From assembly GCA_017431165.1 (NCBI GenBank), contig JAFRLO010000004.1, positions 1 through 40,318 of the forward strand: a stretch of 40,318 bases of DNA, given 5' to 3'. The notes beneath the pieces are model-generated. The model did no database searches and was not told the DNA's origin. It was given only the letters and a program-made list of their open reading frames with translations. Positions 16,287 through 25,977 of the stretch are shown piece after piece. Position 1 is the first letter of the stretch. Every line of letters begins with the position of its first letter. The DNA is from Eggerthellaceae bacterium. Lineage in GTDB: Bacteria; Actinomycetota; Coriobacteriia; Coriobacteriales; Eggerthellaceae. A program made the position numbers and the translations under genes.

Positions 16287-18767
16287 CTAGTACGGCTCGT
16301 CGAGGTTCGCGTGTGCGTACGCGTCAGTACTCAAATCGAAGAAACGCCCATCTCGATAACGATCGAGGGCAACCAACGCGATCATGCCGGCATTATCCCC
16401 GCATGAACGCAGAGGAGCCATGACGAGCTTCACGCCAAGATCGCGTGCAAGGCCCTCGTATGCCTCACGGAGCTTTGGATTCGCCGCAACGCCGCCGCCG
16501 AGGCAGAAGGTCTTCGCTCCCGTTTGCAAAAGCGCCGTCTTCGCCTTTGCGATCTGCACATCGATGACCGCCTGTTGGAAGCTCGCCGCAATGTCGGGGA
16601 TGTTAAGGGCCTCTCCCCGCACTTTGCGTTGGTTGATGTAGGTGACGACCGCGGTCTTTAGCCCCGAAAGCGAGAAACGCAAGTCTCCCGAATGGAGCAT
16701 GGCACGCGGAAACGCAATGGCGCAAGGATCACCTAGCTCAGCCTGCTTGCTGATAATCGGACCGCCGGGATAGCCTAAATCCAACGCCTTCGCGACCTTG
16801 TCGAATGCCTCTCCGACAGCATCGTCGATCGTCGTGCCGAGCGTAACGTAGTCGCCCCAGTCCCGCACATGCACGAGCATGGTGTTTCCTCCCGAAACGA
16901 GCGAGGCAACCGCTGGAGGCGCGAAATCCGTATCGGCAAGTTTGTTGGCATACAGATGGCCTTCGAGATGGTTGACTCCGATAAAAGGCTTATCGGCACC
17001 CCACGAAGCGCCTTTTGCGAATGCGACGCCGACCACGAGGGCCCCCACAAGGCCGGGAGCATATGTGACGGCAACCGCATCGACATCCGACCATGCCAGA
17101 GACTCAACGCCAAGCTCGCGCGCTGCTACATCGAAGCATTCATCGCACACCCCGCAGATCGCTTCGATGTGCTTGCGACTCGCAATCTCAGGAACCACGC
17201 CCCCGAAACGGGCATGGAAATCGATTTGTGAGGCAATCACGTCGGCAACGAGCGTGCCATCTGCGGTCACAAGCGCCGCCGCTGTTTCATCGCATGATGA
17301 TTCGATTGCGAGAATGAGAGGCCTAAGGTCGTCTAAAACCTTCTTGGAAGAGCCGCTGACGGGTGCCGTGGCACATTCGTCAACGCGCAGCCCCATCTGG
17401 GACAGACGCGCCTGGGATGCGGATGCGTCTTGATCGGGCATACTTGCACGCGGCCCGTGTATCAGTTCTTCGACCGTGCCCTCCATGATGAGGGCGTCCT
17501 CACCGTCCGAGTAGTATCTAGGCCGCGTTCCGAGCGAATGCATCCCGAGCGCACCATAGAGCGCTTGCGCCCCTACGTTGGAAGCGCGTACTTCCAATGT
17601 GCAACGATCCGCTCCGAGATTGCGTGCATCATCAGCCACGCGGGCAAGCAAAGTGCGGGCGATTCCTCGACGGCGCCACTCCGGTTGCACAGCAACCTTC
17701 AAGATTTGAAGCTCGCCATCAACGATGAGTCCTCCCGCATAACCTAAAAGTTCGCTTGCATTGTCCGAAGAAAGAGCCATCCACCAAACGCGATCGGATC
17801 GTTTAAGCTCATCGTACAATGATGCAGCGCTCCATGCGCCCGACCCCATCGAAACGTTCTCGAGCTCGGCAGCTGCATCGGCATGCGCGCTATCAAGGGG
17901 CTGGTAGACGATGCTTCTATTTGACAGGGCACCACCCTGCACTCCATGCATCAAATCCCTTTCGTCTTGCGTGGCAAGGCGCTTACGCTCGTTTTCCTCT
18001 GCGTCTGACAGACGCGTATAAACGGGAAGTACGAACGCCGGATTGTGACGACAAGAATCAAAAGGATCAGCTTCGCCGTTTCGCCACGCCGCCTGCACAG
18101 CAAGGAGCAAACCTAGGCCTGTCGGCGTCCACAAATCCACAGGGAGCAGCGTCCCAAACGGTTCGAATACATCAACGTATTTTGCAAGCGCATCGCCTGC
18201 GATGGCCAAGTCGCTTGGCGCAATCGCATACTCGGCGAATTTCTGCGGTGCCGATGCCACCGCAAGCACGCTATCGCTTTCAAGGCGGACCACCCCATCA
18301 TCAGAAAGCTCGAAAAGCACTGGATACACTTCCTTGCGCATCGCATCGGCCGCGATGGCAAGATGACCGCGAACGCCATCCGACCATGCGTTCCAAGCGA
18401 CCGCATCAAGCGAGCTTACGCCGACAAGGGCCACGCCGAGAGCGCTTGCAATGCCCTTGGCGGTTGCCATGGCAATGCGTACGCCCGTAAAGGAACCGGG
18501 ACCGCGCCCGCACGCGATGCATGCGATGCTCTCCCGCCCGATACCCGCCTCGCCAAGCAACGCATCGATGGTTGGGAGAAGCAGGGTGTTGGATGCGCGC
18601 CGCGCCTCGATCTCAGCATGTGCGACCATGGAGATACGGCGCTGTGAAGAATCTGCACTGTGTTCTAGAAGGCCTACGCCGACGGCGATGACCTCGTTGG
18701 CGGTATCGAATGCGAGCACATATCGCCCTGTTTCCAAAATGAGGTTCGTATCTGGCATGCGCGCCAT
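16287..18767 (-). CDS. tsaB-rimI-tsaD: TsaB-RimI-TsaD fusion: t6A tRNA modification and protein N-acetyltransferase
   Basis: One reading frame of about 826 residues joins three proteins. Residues 16-258 are TsaB (VLAFDTANEVIAVGVG, CGRGPGSFTGVRIA). Residues 285-430 are a GNAT acetyltransferase like RimI (VAVQPEWRRRGIARTLL is the acetyl-CoA loop). Residues 484-826 are TsaD (AIESSCDETAAAL, metal-site NHLEGHLYAN, CGDNAGMIAL). TsaB and TsaD form the complex that puts threonylcarbamoyl on A37 of ANN-reading tRNAs; RimI acetylates the N terminus of ribosomal protein S18. I start at 18767, where ATG overlaps the tsaE stop by one base (TGATG) with AAGGG upstream. No stop or shift occurs between the domains. 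Confidence 0.95.
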   Translation of the reverse strand: MARMPDTNLILETGRYVLAFDTANEVIAVGVGLLEHSADSSQRRISMVAHAEIEARRASNTLLLPTIDALLGEAGIGRESIACIACGRGPGSFTGVRIAMATAKGIASALGVALVGVSSLDAVAWNAWSDGVRGHLAIAADAMRKEVYPVLFELSDDGVVRLESDSVLAVASAPQKFAEYAIAPSDLAIAGDALAKYVDVFEPFGTLLPVDLWTPTGLGLLLAVQAAWRNGEADPFDSCRHNPAFVLPVYTRLSDAEENERKRLATQDERDLMHGVQGGALSNRSIVYQPLDSAHADAAAELENVSMGSGAWSAASLYDELKRSDRVWWMALSSDNASELLGYAGGLIVDGELQILKVAVQPEWRRRGIARTLLARVADDARNLGADRCTLEVRASNVGAQALYGALGMHSLGTRPRYYSDGEDALIMEGTVEELIHGPRASMPDQDASASQARLSQMGLRVDECATAPVSGSSKKVLDDLRPLILAIESSCDETAAALVTADGTLVADVIASQIDFHARFGGVVPEIASRKHIEAICGVCDECFDVAARELGVESLAWSDVDAVAVTYAPGLVGALVVGVAFAKGASWGADKPFIGVNHLEGHLYANKLADTDFAPPAVASLVSGGNTMLVHVRDWGDYVTLGTTIDDAVGEAFDKVAKALDLGYPGGPIISKQAELGDPCAIAFPRAMLHSGDLRFSLSGLKTAVVTYINQRKVRGEALNIPDIAASFQQAVIDVQIAKAKTALLQTGAKTFCLGGGVAANPKLREAYEGLARDLGVKLVMAPLRSCGDNAGMIALVALDRYRDGRFFDLSTDAYAHANLDEPY

Positions 18768-19294
18768 CACCTTAACCCTTGGAAACGCTCGGCTGCCTTC
18801 TCGAGCGCCTCTTCCCATAGGGCGCGAAGTTCACGTGACCTTTTCCCCGTTGCATCGATATCAATGGTTCGAGCAGCAACATCCTCGAGCGCGCTTTTCG
18901 AGCTCAGATACACGATCAGTCGGTCATCAGGCAGAGCTTCGGGGAATTTGTCACCCCACTCGATGCACACTACGCCCTCGTCCTCTAAGACATCGTAAAA
19001 CCCGATGTCCTCGAGTTCGAGCGCATCATCGAGCCGATAAAGATCGAAATGGAAGAGCGGGATCCTCCCGTCGATATACGAAAGCAGGATATTGAAAGTC
19101 GGGCTTATGACCTGAGCGGAAACGCCCAAACCGGCTGCAAGCCCTTGGACGAATTGCGTCTTCCCAGCACCGAGATCACCCGAAAGCTCCATGCAATCCC
19201 CCGCTTCGACGAGCGACGCAAGCGCCTTCGCCATTTCTTTGGTGCCTTCAACGCACGAAGTGCCCCAAGTATGATCCTGCATCTTGGAAATCAT
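18767..19294 (-). CDS. tsaE: tRNA threonylcarbamoyladenosine biosynthesis ATPase TsaE
   Basis: ATPase that drives the turnover of the TsaB-TsaD complex in t6A synthesis. The 175 residues carry the Walker A loop SGDLGAGKTQFVQGLA, SPTFNIL, HFDLYRLDD and the conserved CIEWGDKFPEALP. The 7-base gap to coaX and the one-base overlap with the TsaB-RimI-TsaD gene show tight translational coupling. It may begin at MISKMQDH or at the next Met (MQDHTW); AAGGA near the coaX stop favours the first. TsaC, which supplies threonylcarbamoyl-AMP, is not in the window. Confidence 0.95.
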   Translation of the reverse strand: MISKMQDHTWGTSCVEGTKEMAKALASLVEAGDCMELSGDLGAGKTQFVQGLAAGLGVSAQVISPTFNILLSYIDGRIPLFHFDLYRLDDALELEDIGFYDVLEDEGVVCIEWGDKFPEALPDDRLIVYLSSKSALEDVAARTIDIDATGKRSRELRALWEEALEKAAERFQGLR

Positions 19295-19301
19295 GGGTGC
19301 G

Positions 19302-20090
19302 TTAGTCCTTGTTAGCCTCGTTCACGAGCCAAACAAGACGCAAACCCTTCAGCGTCAGGTCGGCATCGATGTCCGTGATGTAGCGCGCATGCTTCGCGAC
19401 CGTTGGAGCCAAACCCCCCGTAGCGATTACGGGAGCGCTATAGCCGAGCTCCTCGAAGATGCGCTCGACCAAGCCATCAACACGGCAAGCTTCGCCGTAC
19501 ACGACGCCCGCTTGAATCGCCTGAGTGGTGGAGCGCCCTATAACCGAACCCGGATCGGTTAAATCGACCATGGCGAGCTTGGATGCATTGGAGAACAGCG
19601 CCTGCATAGAGGTTTCCACACCAGGGGCGATGACTCCGCCGACGAAACGACCATCCTCGTCTAGGATCTCGATATTCGTCGCCGTCCCAAAATCGACGAG
19701 CACCGAGGGAGCGCCGTAAATCGCACGCATCGCAACGGCATCGGCAACGCGGTCGGCACCGATCTCGTTCGGATTGGGATAGTCGGTTTCGAACAGAGGG
19801 CCTGCCGATTTGGCATTGCACAGCACGGCCTCGCAGGAAAACAGGCGCTTCGCTGCCTTGCACCACGATTCAGTGAGCCAGGGAACCACAGAAGCTAAGG
19901 ATACGCCGATGACTTCGGATGGTTCGATGTGCTCGCTAAGGAGCAGCATTGCCAACTGGGTGCGAACTTCATCAGCTGTACTTTGCTTGCATGTCGCGAT
20001 GCGCCATTTATGTTCCAGCGTCTCGCCCGCATACAAGCCGATTGCGGTTTGGGTGTTACCGACATCAACCGTCAAAAGGAACTTACCCAT
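19302..20090 (-). CDS. coaX: Type III pantothenate kinase
   Basis: Phosphorylates pantothenate, the first step of coenzyme A synthesis. The 262 residues fit the ASKHA kinase fold: TVDVGNTQTAIGLY at the N terminus (phosphate 1), GADRVADAVAM in the middle, VDFGTATNIEIL (phosphate 2), and GVVYGEACRVDGLVERI. I start at MGKFLL, where GAGGATAGG stands upstream; the frame is open to 20129. It lies between the Rae1-like nuclease gene and tsaE in the same run. Type III enzymes are not feedback-inhibited by CoA, which is known for the family. Confidence 0.93.
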   Translation of the reverse strand: MGKFLLTVDVGNTQTAIGLYAGETLEHKWRIATCKQSTADEVRTQLAMLLLSEHIEPSEVIGVSLASVVPWLTESWCKAAKRLFSCEAVLCNAKSAGPLFETDYPNPNEIGADRVADAVAMRAIYGAPSVLVDFGTATNIEILDEDGRFVGGVIAPGVETSMQALFSNASKLAMVDLTDPGSVIGRSTTQAIQAGVVYGEACRVDGLVERIFEELGYSAPVIATGGLAPTVAKHARYITDIDADLTLKGLRLVWLVNEANKD

Positions 20091-20134
20091 GTTCAACCTA
20101 TCCTCTCGAATCGCCGCTTGGCACTTCATTACGT

Positions 20135-20671
20135 CTAGTTCTTGTTATCCCGAAGCGCGATTAGCTTCGCAAGCGTCTGCCCATCGATACGCTCGGAAAT
20201 GGTGTTCTTCTTCGCCACCTTCGGCGTATCGTCGAGACGCGCCTCCTCATAGTATGCAGCAATCTCATGCGAGAAGCCATCGGCGCTCATGCGATTGACC
20301 CCTCCGCCGAAAACCGTGTCCTGAATAGTGGCATCGCTGGTCACCACGAGCGTCTCTATGCCGCGCTCTCGCGCATCGCGTGCAAGCTTCTCTATAACCT
20401 TGTCAGCGGAAGACCCAGCCGGAGAGAACATAATGGTAACCCCACCGACCTTCTGCGTCTCCCCTGTCGAGAAAGCGTTTCCTGCGCCATCGAACACGAT
20501 GATAGCCTCATATGCCTTCCCTGCAAATACGACTACGTCTTCGATGAGCGCTTCCCTTGCGCGATTGAACGAATCGTCCGTGTAATCGGGATCGGCGAAA
20601 CTGCGGTAACGGCTGCCTGATCGCAGCACGTTGTACCCATCGACTATCAGCAGTTTCTTTCTCGTCTTCAT
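20135..20671 (-). CDS. NYN-domain ribonuclease, YacP/Rae1-like
   Basis: A 178-residue NYN (PIN-like) domain protein. The metal-binding acidic residues appear in LLIVDGYNVLRSG, AIIVFDGAGNA and VTSDATIQDTVFG, in the order seen in YacP/Rae1. Rae1 of Bacillus cuts mRNA in the ribosomal A site. The gene follows rlmB, as yacP follows yacO (rlmB) in Firmicutes, which supports the call. I start at MKTRKKLL (20671) since the protein family begins there; the open frame upstream to 21010 overlaps rlmB out of frame and is not similar to anything. Functional equivalence with Rae1 is inference. Confidence 0.87.
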   Translation of the reverse strand: MKTRKKLLIVDGYNVLRSGSRYRSFADPDYTDDSFNRAREALIEDVVVFAGKAYEAIIVFDGAGNAFSTGETQKVGGVTIMFSPAGSSADKVIEKLARDARERGIETLVVTSDATIQDTVFGGGVNRMSADGFSHEIAAYYEEARLDDTPKVAKKNTISERIDGQTLAKLIALRDNKN

Positions 20672-20732
20672 CGTCTTTTCTTCCCTGTGCAATGCTTTGC
20701 TATGGTCTAATGCGCAGACAAGGTGAGATGCA

Positions 20733-21482
20733 TTACAGCCAATTCTGCCTGAGCCACTCGTACATGCAAGCTGTGGCAGCCTGCGCGACATTGAGCGATT
20801 CCACTTTGCCCACCTGAGGAAGTTTGACGAGAAAGTCGCAATGCTCGAGCACCAATCGCGAAATCCCCTCGTTTTCACTGCCCATGACAAGCGCGATCTT
20901 TCCCGACAAATTGGCATTCCAGATGATGTCACTGGCATGTTCGCTCGCACCTGCGATCCAAAAGCCCTCCTTCTTGAGCGCCTCCATCGCATTCGCAAGG
21001 TTCGACACACGGGAAACCGGCAGATGGGCGATAGCGCCCGCCGAGCTCTTGTACGTCGCCGCCGTCACTTGGCACGACCGTTTATTGGGAATGACGATGC
21101 CGCTGGCACCCACAGTATGGGCGCTGCGAACGATGGCGCCAAAATTCCCCGCATCCGTGATGTGGTCGAGAATGACGACCAGTGCTCGGCCGTTCGCGTC
21201 AGCTGCCTGCTGATTCGCGGCTTCCATGATCTGACGCATGCTTACATAGTCGAATTCGCGGGCAATCGCGATGATGCCCTGATGGCTTCCCCGACTGGAG
21301 ACGTCATCGAGCTTCTTGCGCGGTACGAGCTTGATTGGCACCTCCGCTCGACGTGCCTTGCGTTCGATATCCGCAAGCATGCCATCGCGCTTCAGATTGT
21401 CGGCAACCATAATCTGCGTTAAGGGAATGCCGACGCGCAGCGCCTCGATAACCGGATGTTTTCCTTCGATGTAGTCTGCCAT
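20733..21482 (-). CDS. rlmB: 23S rRNA (guanosine-2'-O)-methyltransferase RlmB (TrmH/SpoU family)
   Basis: Methylates the ribose of a conserved 23S guanosine (G2251 in E. coli) using S-adenosylmethionine. The 249 residues begin with the substrate-binding domain (YIEGKHPVIEALRVG, RGSHQGIIAIAREF), then the knotted SPOUT domain with LDHITDAGNFGAIVRSAHTV, SAGAIAHLPVSRV, VMGSENEGISRLV and LPQVGKVESLNVAQAATACM, the motif 1-3 set of the family. It starts three bases after the zinc-ribbon protein gene and precedes the NYN nuclease gene. A related 2'-O-methyltransferase target cannot be excluded, but length and order fit RlmB. Confidence 0.93.
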   Translation of the reverse strand: MADYIEGKHPVIEALRVGIPLTQIMVADNLKRDGMLADIERKARRAEVPIKLVPRKKLDDVSSRGSHQGIIAIAREFDYVSMRQIMEAANQQAADANGRALVVILDHITDAGNFGAIVRSAHTVGASGIVIPNKRSCQVTAATYKSSAGAIAHLPVSRVSNLANAMEALKKEGFWIAGASEHASDIIWNANLSGKIALVMGSENEGISRLVLEHCDFLVKLPQVGKVESLNVAQAATACMYEWLRQNWL

Positions 21483-21485
21483 CGT

Positions 21486-22592
21486 TTATTTCAAGAGATT
21501 CTTCAGGTTCAACAACGAATAACCGGGAGTGTCAGTGCCATAGAAGCATTCCCTTGTCTCAAGCGCGCCTAGGTAATCGTTGAACTTGCTCTTCGTGATC
21601 TTCTTACCGTCGAGCATGTAAACTCCACCCGCCGCACTGTCGGATGGCTCACTGCACGCAATGGTATGAAGCTTGCGGATGGCACCGTCCTTCAACGTGT
21701 ACATCGTGCCATTGCAGATGAACGTGTCGGCTTCATCCTTGGAAGTGCTAACAAGGCACACGATGGCAGAATTGCCGAGCACTCCCGAGTAGATACCCGC
21801 GAATTCCGTATCATCTACCACACCGAGTTCCTCGGTGACCGAAGTGATTTCGCCCGTACCATCTGCGCAATACACGCTGGCTGTAATGGTCTTCCCATCG
21901 ACCGAATAGATCAGCATGAGCTCTTCCTCGCCATCGTTGTCGACGTCGGCGAGCGTGCCATTGCTCTCACGAATTGCCGTAGCGGCGAAAGAGCCGGCGT
22001 CGGACTTGATCGTATCGATCAGATTGCTGACGATATCCTTATACGAAGAAGGCGTGGAGAGCTCTTTCGAAGTGCCGCTCCCATCTTTGCCGTAATCCTT
22101 GTTGAAATCCTTATCGCTGTCGTAGCTCTTGGAGTTGTCTTCAGCGTCCGGATAAGAGAAGCCGTTCCCGCGCTCGATGGTAGAAGACTTCTGCGTAGAT
22201 TCGTTCCAATTCGTCATCTGGTACAGTCGGTAGCTTTGCACAGCCAAGGCGATGCCGAGTCCGATGACCAACACGAGCGCGATGACGATCGTGACGATGA
22301 GCGGACCCTTGTAAGTCTTCTGGGGACGAAGCGCGAGTTGCATATCCTCGGGACGAGGTTCCGCCTGCTCATAGGCAGCTTTGTATGCTTCCTGCTGAGC
22401 AGCTTCTTGCTTTTTTGCGCGCTTCGCTTGAGCCGCCTGCGCCTTGAAGTGCTGCTCTGCAGTAACCTTCACGGGCGGCACATAGGCAGCATCGTATACA
22501 TGCGCTGCCGACTTCGGCAACGGCTTGCCGCATTTATCGCAGAATTTGGCGGTATCGTTGGATTGCCTTCCGCATTCTGGACAGACGATCAT
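21486..22592 (-). CDS. Zinc-ribbon, single-pass membrane protein of unknown function
   Basis: A 368-residue protein not assigned to a pathway. Residues 4-23 form a zinc ribbon (CPECGRQ...FCDKCGK). Residues about 44-80 are Ala/Lys/Gln/Glu-rich and probably helical. A single membrane helix lies at about 97-119 (VTIVIALVLVIGLGIALAV). A Ser/Asp/Lys-rich linker leads to a globular outer domain of about 190 residues with an EF-hand-like DVDNDGEEELML. The zinc ribbon would be cytoplasmic and the rest outside. It sits between leuS (28 bases) and rlmB (3 bases), so it is co-expressed with translation genes. Confidence 0.8.
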   Translation of the reverse strand: MIVCPECGRQSNDTAKFCDKCGKPLPKSAAHVYDAAYVPPVKVTAEQHFKAQAAQAKRAKKQEAAQQEAYKAAYEQAEPRPEDMQLALRPQKTYKGPLIVTIVIALVLVIGLGIALAVQSYRLYQMTNWNESTQKSSTIERGNGFSYPDAEDNSKSYDSDKDFNKDYGKDGSGTSKELSTPSSYKDIVSNLIDTIKSDAGSFAATAIRESNGTLADVDNDGEEELMLIYSVDGKTITASVYCADGTGEITSVTEELGVVDDTEFAGIYSGVLGNSAIVCLVSTSKDEADTFICNGTMYTLKDGAIRKLHTIACSEPSDSAAGGVYMLDGKKITKSKFNDYLGALETRECFYGTDTPGYSLLNLKNLLK

Positions 22593-22620
22593 ATGCGTTC
22601 CCTCCTACTCGCTGCGCTTA

Positions 22621-25197
22621 TTATTTCGCAACGACGTTGACCAAACGACCTGGGACGACGACGACCTTCTTGACGTCTTTGCCCTCGAGTTGGGCAGCAA
22701 TCGCATCGAGCGCAGTTTGCTTGACAGCATCCTCAGCCTCATCGGTGGCGACCATGATCTTGGCTTTCACCTTGCCGTTGAGCTGGACGGCGAGTTCAAC
22801 TTCATCCGCCTTCGCAAGCTCAGGATCGAAATCGGGCCAAGCCTGAGCATGGACGGACTCCTCGTTGCCCAAAACCCCGCACCACAGCTCTTCAGCCCAA
22901 TGGGGCGCAATGGGGGCCATCAGCTTCACGATGGTCTCAGCGACGTCGCGGCACAAAGGCCCACCTGTCTGGCAATTCACGCGATGCTCTGCCGGCTTTA
23001 CACGCAAGAACGCCGCCGTTGTGTTCGCAAGCTCCATGATGGCTGCGATAGCCGTGTTGAAGTTGTTGCGCTCGAAATCTGCCGTCACCTTGCCGACGAC
23101 GCGATGACGTTCGCGCTTCATATCCATGGCATTGGCATGCGCACCCTTGCCTGCAGCTGCCTTGGCAGCGGCTTCCGCGTCGAAAAGCGTCTGATCGCCG
23201 GCCTCGCCTACAAGGTCGCACACGATGCGCCAAAGACGGTTAAGGAACTTGAACATGCCTGCAAGGCCATCCTCGTTCCACATCTTCTCCTTGTCGGGAG
23301 GACCCATGAAAAGCATGTATGCGCGCACGGCGTCCGCACCGTATTCGGCGATCATCTTCTCGGGCGACACGACGTTGCCCTTCGATTTGCTCATGACATC
23401 GCCGTGCTCATCAAGAACCATACCCTGGCACAGCAGATTGGTGAACGGCTCGTCGAAATCGAGCATGCCCATGTCGCGCAGCACTTTCGTGAAGAAGCGG
23501 CTATAGAGCAGATGCAGGATAGCGTGTTCGATGCCACCGATGTATTGATCCACCGGCATCCATCCGTTCGCCATGCTAGGATCGAACGGCGATTCAGCAT
23601 TATGCGGGTCGGTGTAACGCAGGTAATACCAGCTCGAGCATGTGAATGTATCCATCGTGTCAGTCTCGCGGCGAGCTTCTCTGCCGCACTTCGGGCACAT
23701 GCATGCCGCAAATCCCTCGTGCGTAGCAAGCGTCTCGCCCGCAGCCAAATCGATATCCTCCGGCAGCAACACGGGAAGATCCTCTTCAGGAACGGGAACC
23801 ACGCCGCATTCGGGGCAATGGATAGCAGGAATCGGATTGCCCCAATAACGCTGGCGACTGATCAACCAATCGCGCAGGCGGAACTCAACCGTGCGATGAC
23901 CACGGCCGGACTGCTCGAGCGCACGCACCACGGCATCCTCGCCTTCGGAGTGCTTACCGCCGACAAGGCCGGTATAGGGACCGGATTGCACGAGGATACC
24001 TTCAGCCTCGAGCGCAGCATCCCAATCGACCGATGTGACCACGCGACCCTTTTCATCCTTGAGCTGTGGGTACAGAGGATCATCCTCGGTCAGGATGATG
24101 GGAATGATCGGCAGATCGTATTTGCGTGCGAATTCGAAGTCGCGCTGATCGCCGCACGGAACAGCCATGACCGCGCCCGTACCGTAATCGGCCACAACGT
24201 AATCGGCAACCCAGACGGGCACCTTCTCACCATTGACCGGGTTTATGACGTAACGGCCGGTGAACACGCCGTGTTTCTCGCGATTGCCTTGCGCACGCTC
24301 GACCGCACTGACCTTCTTCGCGGCTTCGGCGAAGTCAAGCACCTCCCGCTCTTGCGGCATACCCGCTACCATCGCAGGCAGATCCTTATATTCCGGTGCC
24401 AGTACGAAGAAGCTGCATCCGAACAGCGTATCAGCGCGCGTGGTGAACACGGTGATGTACTCACCTGTGCCTGCAGATGCATCTTTCGTCGCCAGTTCGA
24501 AATCAACCGATGCGCCTTCGGAGCGGCCGATCCAGTTCGCTTGCTGCTGCTTCACGCGCTCAGGCCAGCCCGTGAGCTGGTCAAGATCGTCGAGCAGTTC
24601 TTGGGCGTAATCGGTGATCTTGAAATACCATTGCGTGAGGTCGCGCTTCTCGACCTCGGAGTGACAACGCCAGCAACATCCCTCTATGACCTGCTCGTTC
24701 GCGAGGACGGTCTTGCAATCGGGGCACCAATTCACTGGTGAGTTACGACGCTCCACCAGCCCGCGCTCCCAGAACTTCAAGAAGATCCACTGACCCCAGC
24801 GATAGTACTCGGGGTCGCATGCGACGACCTTGCGGTCCCAATCGTAGGAAAAGCCCATCCGCTGGAAGCTCGCCTTTTGCGTATCGATATTCGCATAGGT
24901 CCATTTCGCCGGATGGCTCTTATGCTTGATGGCGGCATTCTCGGCAGGAAGGCCGAATGCGTCCCAACCCATGGGATGCAGCACATCGAAGCCCTTCATG
25001 CGGCTAAAGCGAGCAAGCACGTCGCCGTACGTATAGTTGCTCACATGGCCCATGTGGATATCGCCCGACGGATAGGGGAACATCTCGAGCACGTATCGTT
25101 TCGGCCGCGAGGAATCCTCGGCAACCTTATTCGCACCGGTGCGCTCCCAAATGTCTTGCCAACGGGGTTCGATTTCGTGTGGATTATATTGCTTCAT
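22621..25197 (-). CDS. leuS: Leucyl-tRNA synthetase
   Basis: Class I synthetase charging tRNA-Leu. The 858 residues show the HIGH signature as HMGH in [14 protein letters not shown] near residue 50, a CP1 editing domain (DTLFGCSFF and nearby), the zinc-like CMPKCG and CPECG pairs, and KMSKS in the form [15 protein letters not shown]. The C-terminal anticodon-binding and tRNA-binding domains are complete. The length is normal for the bacterial enzyme. It is the first gene of the run ending with tsaB-rimI-tsaD. It is transcribed away from engB from an 81-base intergenic region. Confidence 0.98.
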   Translation of the reverse strand: MKQYNPHEIEPRWQDIWERTGANKVAEDSSRPKRYVLEMFPYPSGDIHMGHVSNYTYGDVLARFSRMKGFDVLHPMGWDAFGLPAENAAIKHKSHPAKWTYANIDTQKASFQRMGFSYDWDRKVVACDPEYYRWGQWIFLKFWERGLVERRNSPVNWCPDCKTVLANEQVIEGCCWRCHSEVEKRDLTQWYFKITDYAQELLDDLDQLTGWPERVKQQQANWIGRSEGASVDFELATKDASAGTGEYITVFTTRADTLFGCSFFVLAPEYKDLPAMVAGMPQEREVLDFAEAAKKVSAVERAQGNREKHGVFTGRYVINPVNGEKVPVWVADYVVADYGTGAVMAVPCGDQRDFEFARKYDLPIIPIILTEDDPLYPQLKDEKGRVVTSVDWDAALEAEGILVQSGPYTGLVGGKHSEGEDAVVRALEQSGRGHRTVEFRLRDWLISRQRYWGNPIPAIHCPECGVVPVPEEDLPVLLPEDIDLAAGETLATHEGFAACMCPKCGREARRETDTMDTFTCSSWYYLRYTDPHNAESPFDPSMANGWMPVDQYIGGIEHAILHLLYSRFFTKVLRDMGMLDFDEPFTNLLCQGMVLDEHGDVMSKSKGNVVSPEKMIAEYGADAVRAYMLFMGPPDKEKMWNEDGLAGMFKFLNRLWRIVCDLVGEAGDQTLFDAEAAAKAAAGKGAHANAMDMKRERHRVVGKVTADFERNNFNTAIAAIMELANTTAAFLRVKPAEHRVNCQTGGPLCRDVAETIVKLMAPIAPHWAEELWCGVLGNEESVHAQAWPDFDPELAKADEVELAVQLNGKVKAKIMVATDEAEDAVKQTALDAIAAQLEGKDVKKVVVVPGRLVNVVAK

Positions 25198-25248
25198 GGT
25201 GTTTTTGCTCTCTTGCCTGGTTATCGACTATCATTAACACAACCTCTT

Positions 25249-25254
25249 ATTATA
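25249..25254 (-). promoter_or_regulatory. Candidate -10 box for leuS operon
   Basis: The minus strand carries a perfect TATAAT here, about 50 bases before the leuS ATG. No good -35 hexamer stands at 16-18 bases. The same AT-rich stretch (TTATTATAA) could also serve engB on the plus strand. Confidence 0.4.
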
Positions 25255-25278
25255 AGCGAAAGCAATGGGGATAAGCGA

Positions 25279-25890
25279 ATGAACTACCATAACGCATCTT
25301 TTCTCGCATCCTATGGAACTGCTGGACAGCTCCCTGCTTCCACACGTCCCGAAGTGTCGTTCGCAGGACGATCGAATGTCGGCAAATCGTCCCTGCTCAA
25401 CAAGTTGATGTATCGGAAGGGACTCGCGAAGGTTTCCTCCACGCCCGGTAAGACCACCACCGTGAATTTCTTCGATGTTGATGGCGTGCATTTCATCGAC
25501 TTACCCGGATATGGCTTCGCAAAGGTATCCCAATCTGAGAAGGCCCGATGGTCCAAGCTCATCGACGGTTATTTCAATCAGGACCGGAAGTTCGCGCTCG
25601 TTGTATCTCTCATCGACATCCGGCACGATCCGAGCGCCCTCGATTGCGCTATGGTCGAATTCCTGCAAGAGAGCGGCTTGCCGTTCGCAATCGCGCTCAC
25701 TAAAGCCGACAAGCTCTCGAAGCAGCAGGCGAACAGGCAAAAAGCCGTCATCAAGAAGAAACTTGGGGTCGGTGCTGACGTCCCCATGGTCGCCACGTCA
25801 TCTGAAAAAGGCACGGGTATAGACGATTTGCGCCAAGTCATAAATGCGGCGCTGAGTGCTGGAGCGCGATACTCCCATTTCGGCAAATAA
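25279..25890 (+). CDS. engB: Ribosome-biogenesis GTPase EngB (YsxC/YihA)
   Basis: Small GTPase needed for assembly of the large ribosomal subunit. The 203 residues carry G1 FAGRSNVGKSSLLN, G2 TTTVNFF, G3 IDLPGYGFAKV, G4 ALTKADKLS and a G5-like VATSSEKGTG, in normal order. I start at MNYHNASF (ATG 25279-25281) because the family begins close before the PEVSFAGRSN strand and GGGGAT lies upstream; the frame itself runs back to 24877 over antisense leuS. It stands alone, divergent from leuS. EngB is often next to clpX or lon; neither is here. Confidence 0.95.
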   Translation: MNYHNASFLASYGTAGQLPASTRPEVSFAGRSNVGKSSLLNKLMYRKGLAKVSSTPGKTTTVNFFDVDGVHFIDLPGYGFAKVSQSEKARWSKLIDGYFNQDRKFALVVSLIDIRHDPSALDCAMVEFLQESGLPFAIALTKADKLSKQQANRQKAVIKKKLGVGADVPMVATSSEKGTGIDDLRQVINAALSAGARYSHFGK

Positions 25891-25893
25891 ATT

Positions 25894-25933
25894 AGCCCCC
25901 GAATTGCTTCCGCAATGGAAGCTTTCGGGGGCT
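25894..25933. terminator. Terminator hairpin between engB and the stress-protein gene
   Basis: AGCCCCCGAA (25894-25903) pairs with TTCGGGGGCT (25924-25933), and a smaller inner hairpin (ATTGC/GCAAT) is possible. The two genes converge on it. On the minus strand AATTTATTT follows the stem, so it should work best for the universal stress protein gene. Confidence 0.7.
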
Positions 25934-25977
25934 GATGATCTACCGCTGCAGTGAAAGCTGAAAGCTCGAAGTAGTTA

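Noticed and set aside
20672-21010. N-terminal extension of the NYN nuclease
   Set aside because: It overlaps rlmB out of frame and its sequence is Arg/Ser-rich shadow; the family begins at MKTRKK.
22525-24741. Very long open frame antisense to leuS
   Set aside because: It mirrors the leuS codons, has no recognisable domain and no ribosome site; it is a codon-bias shadow.
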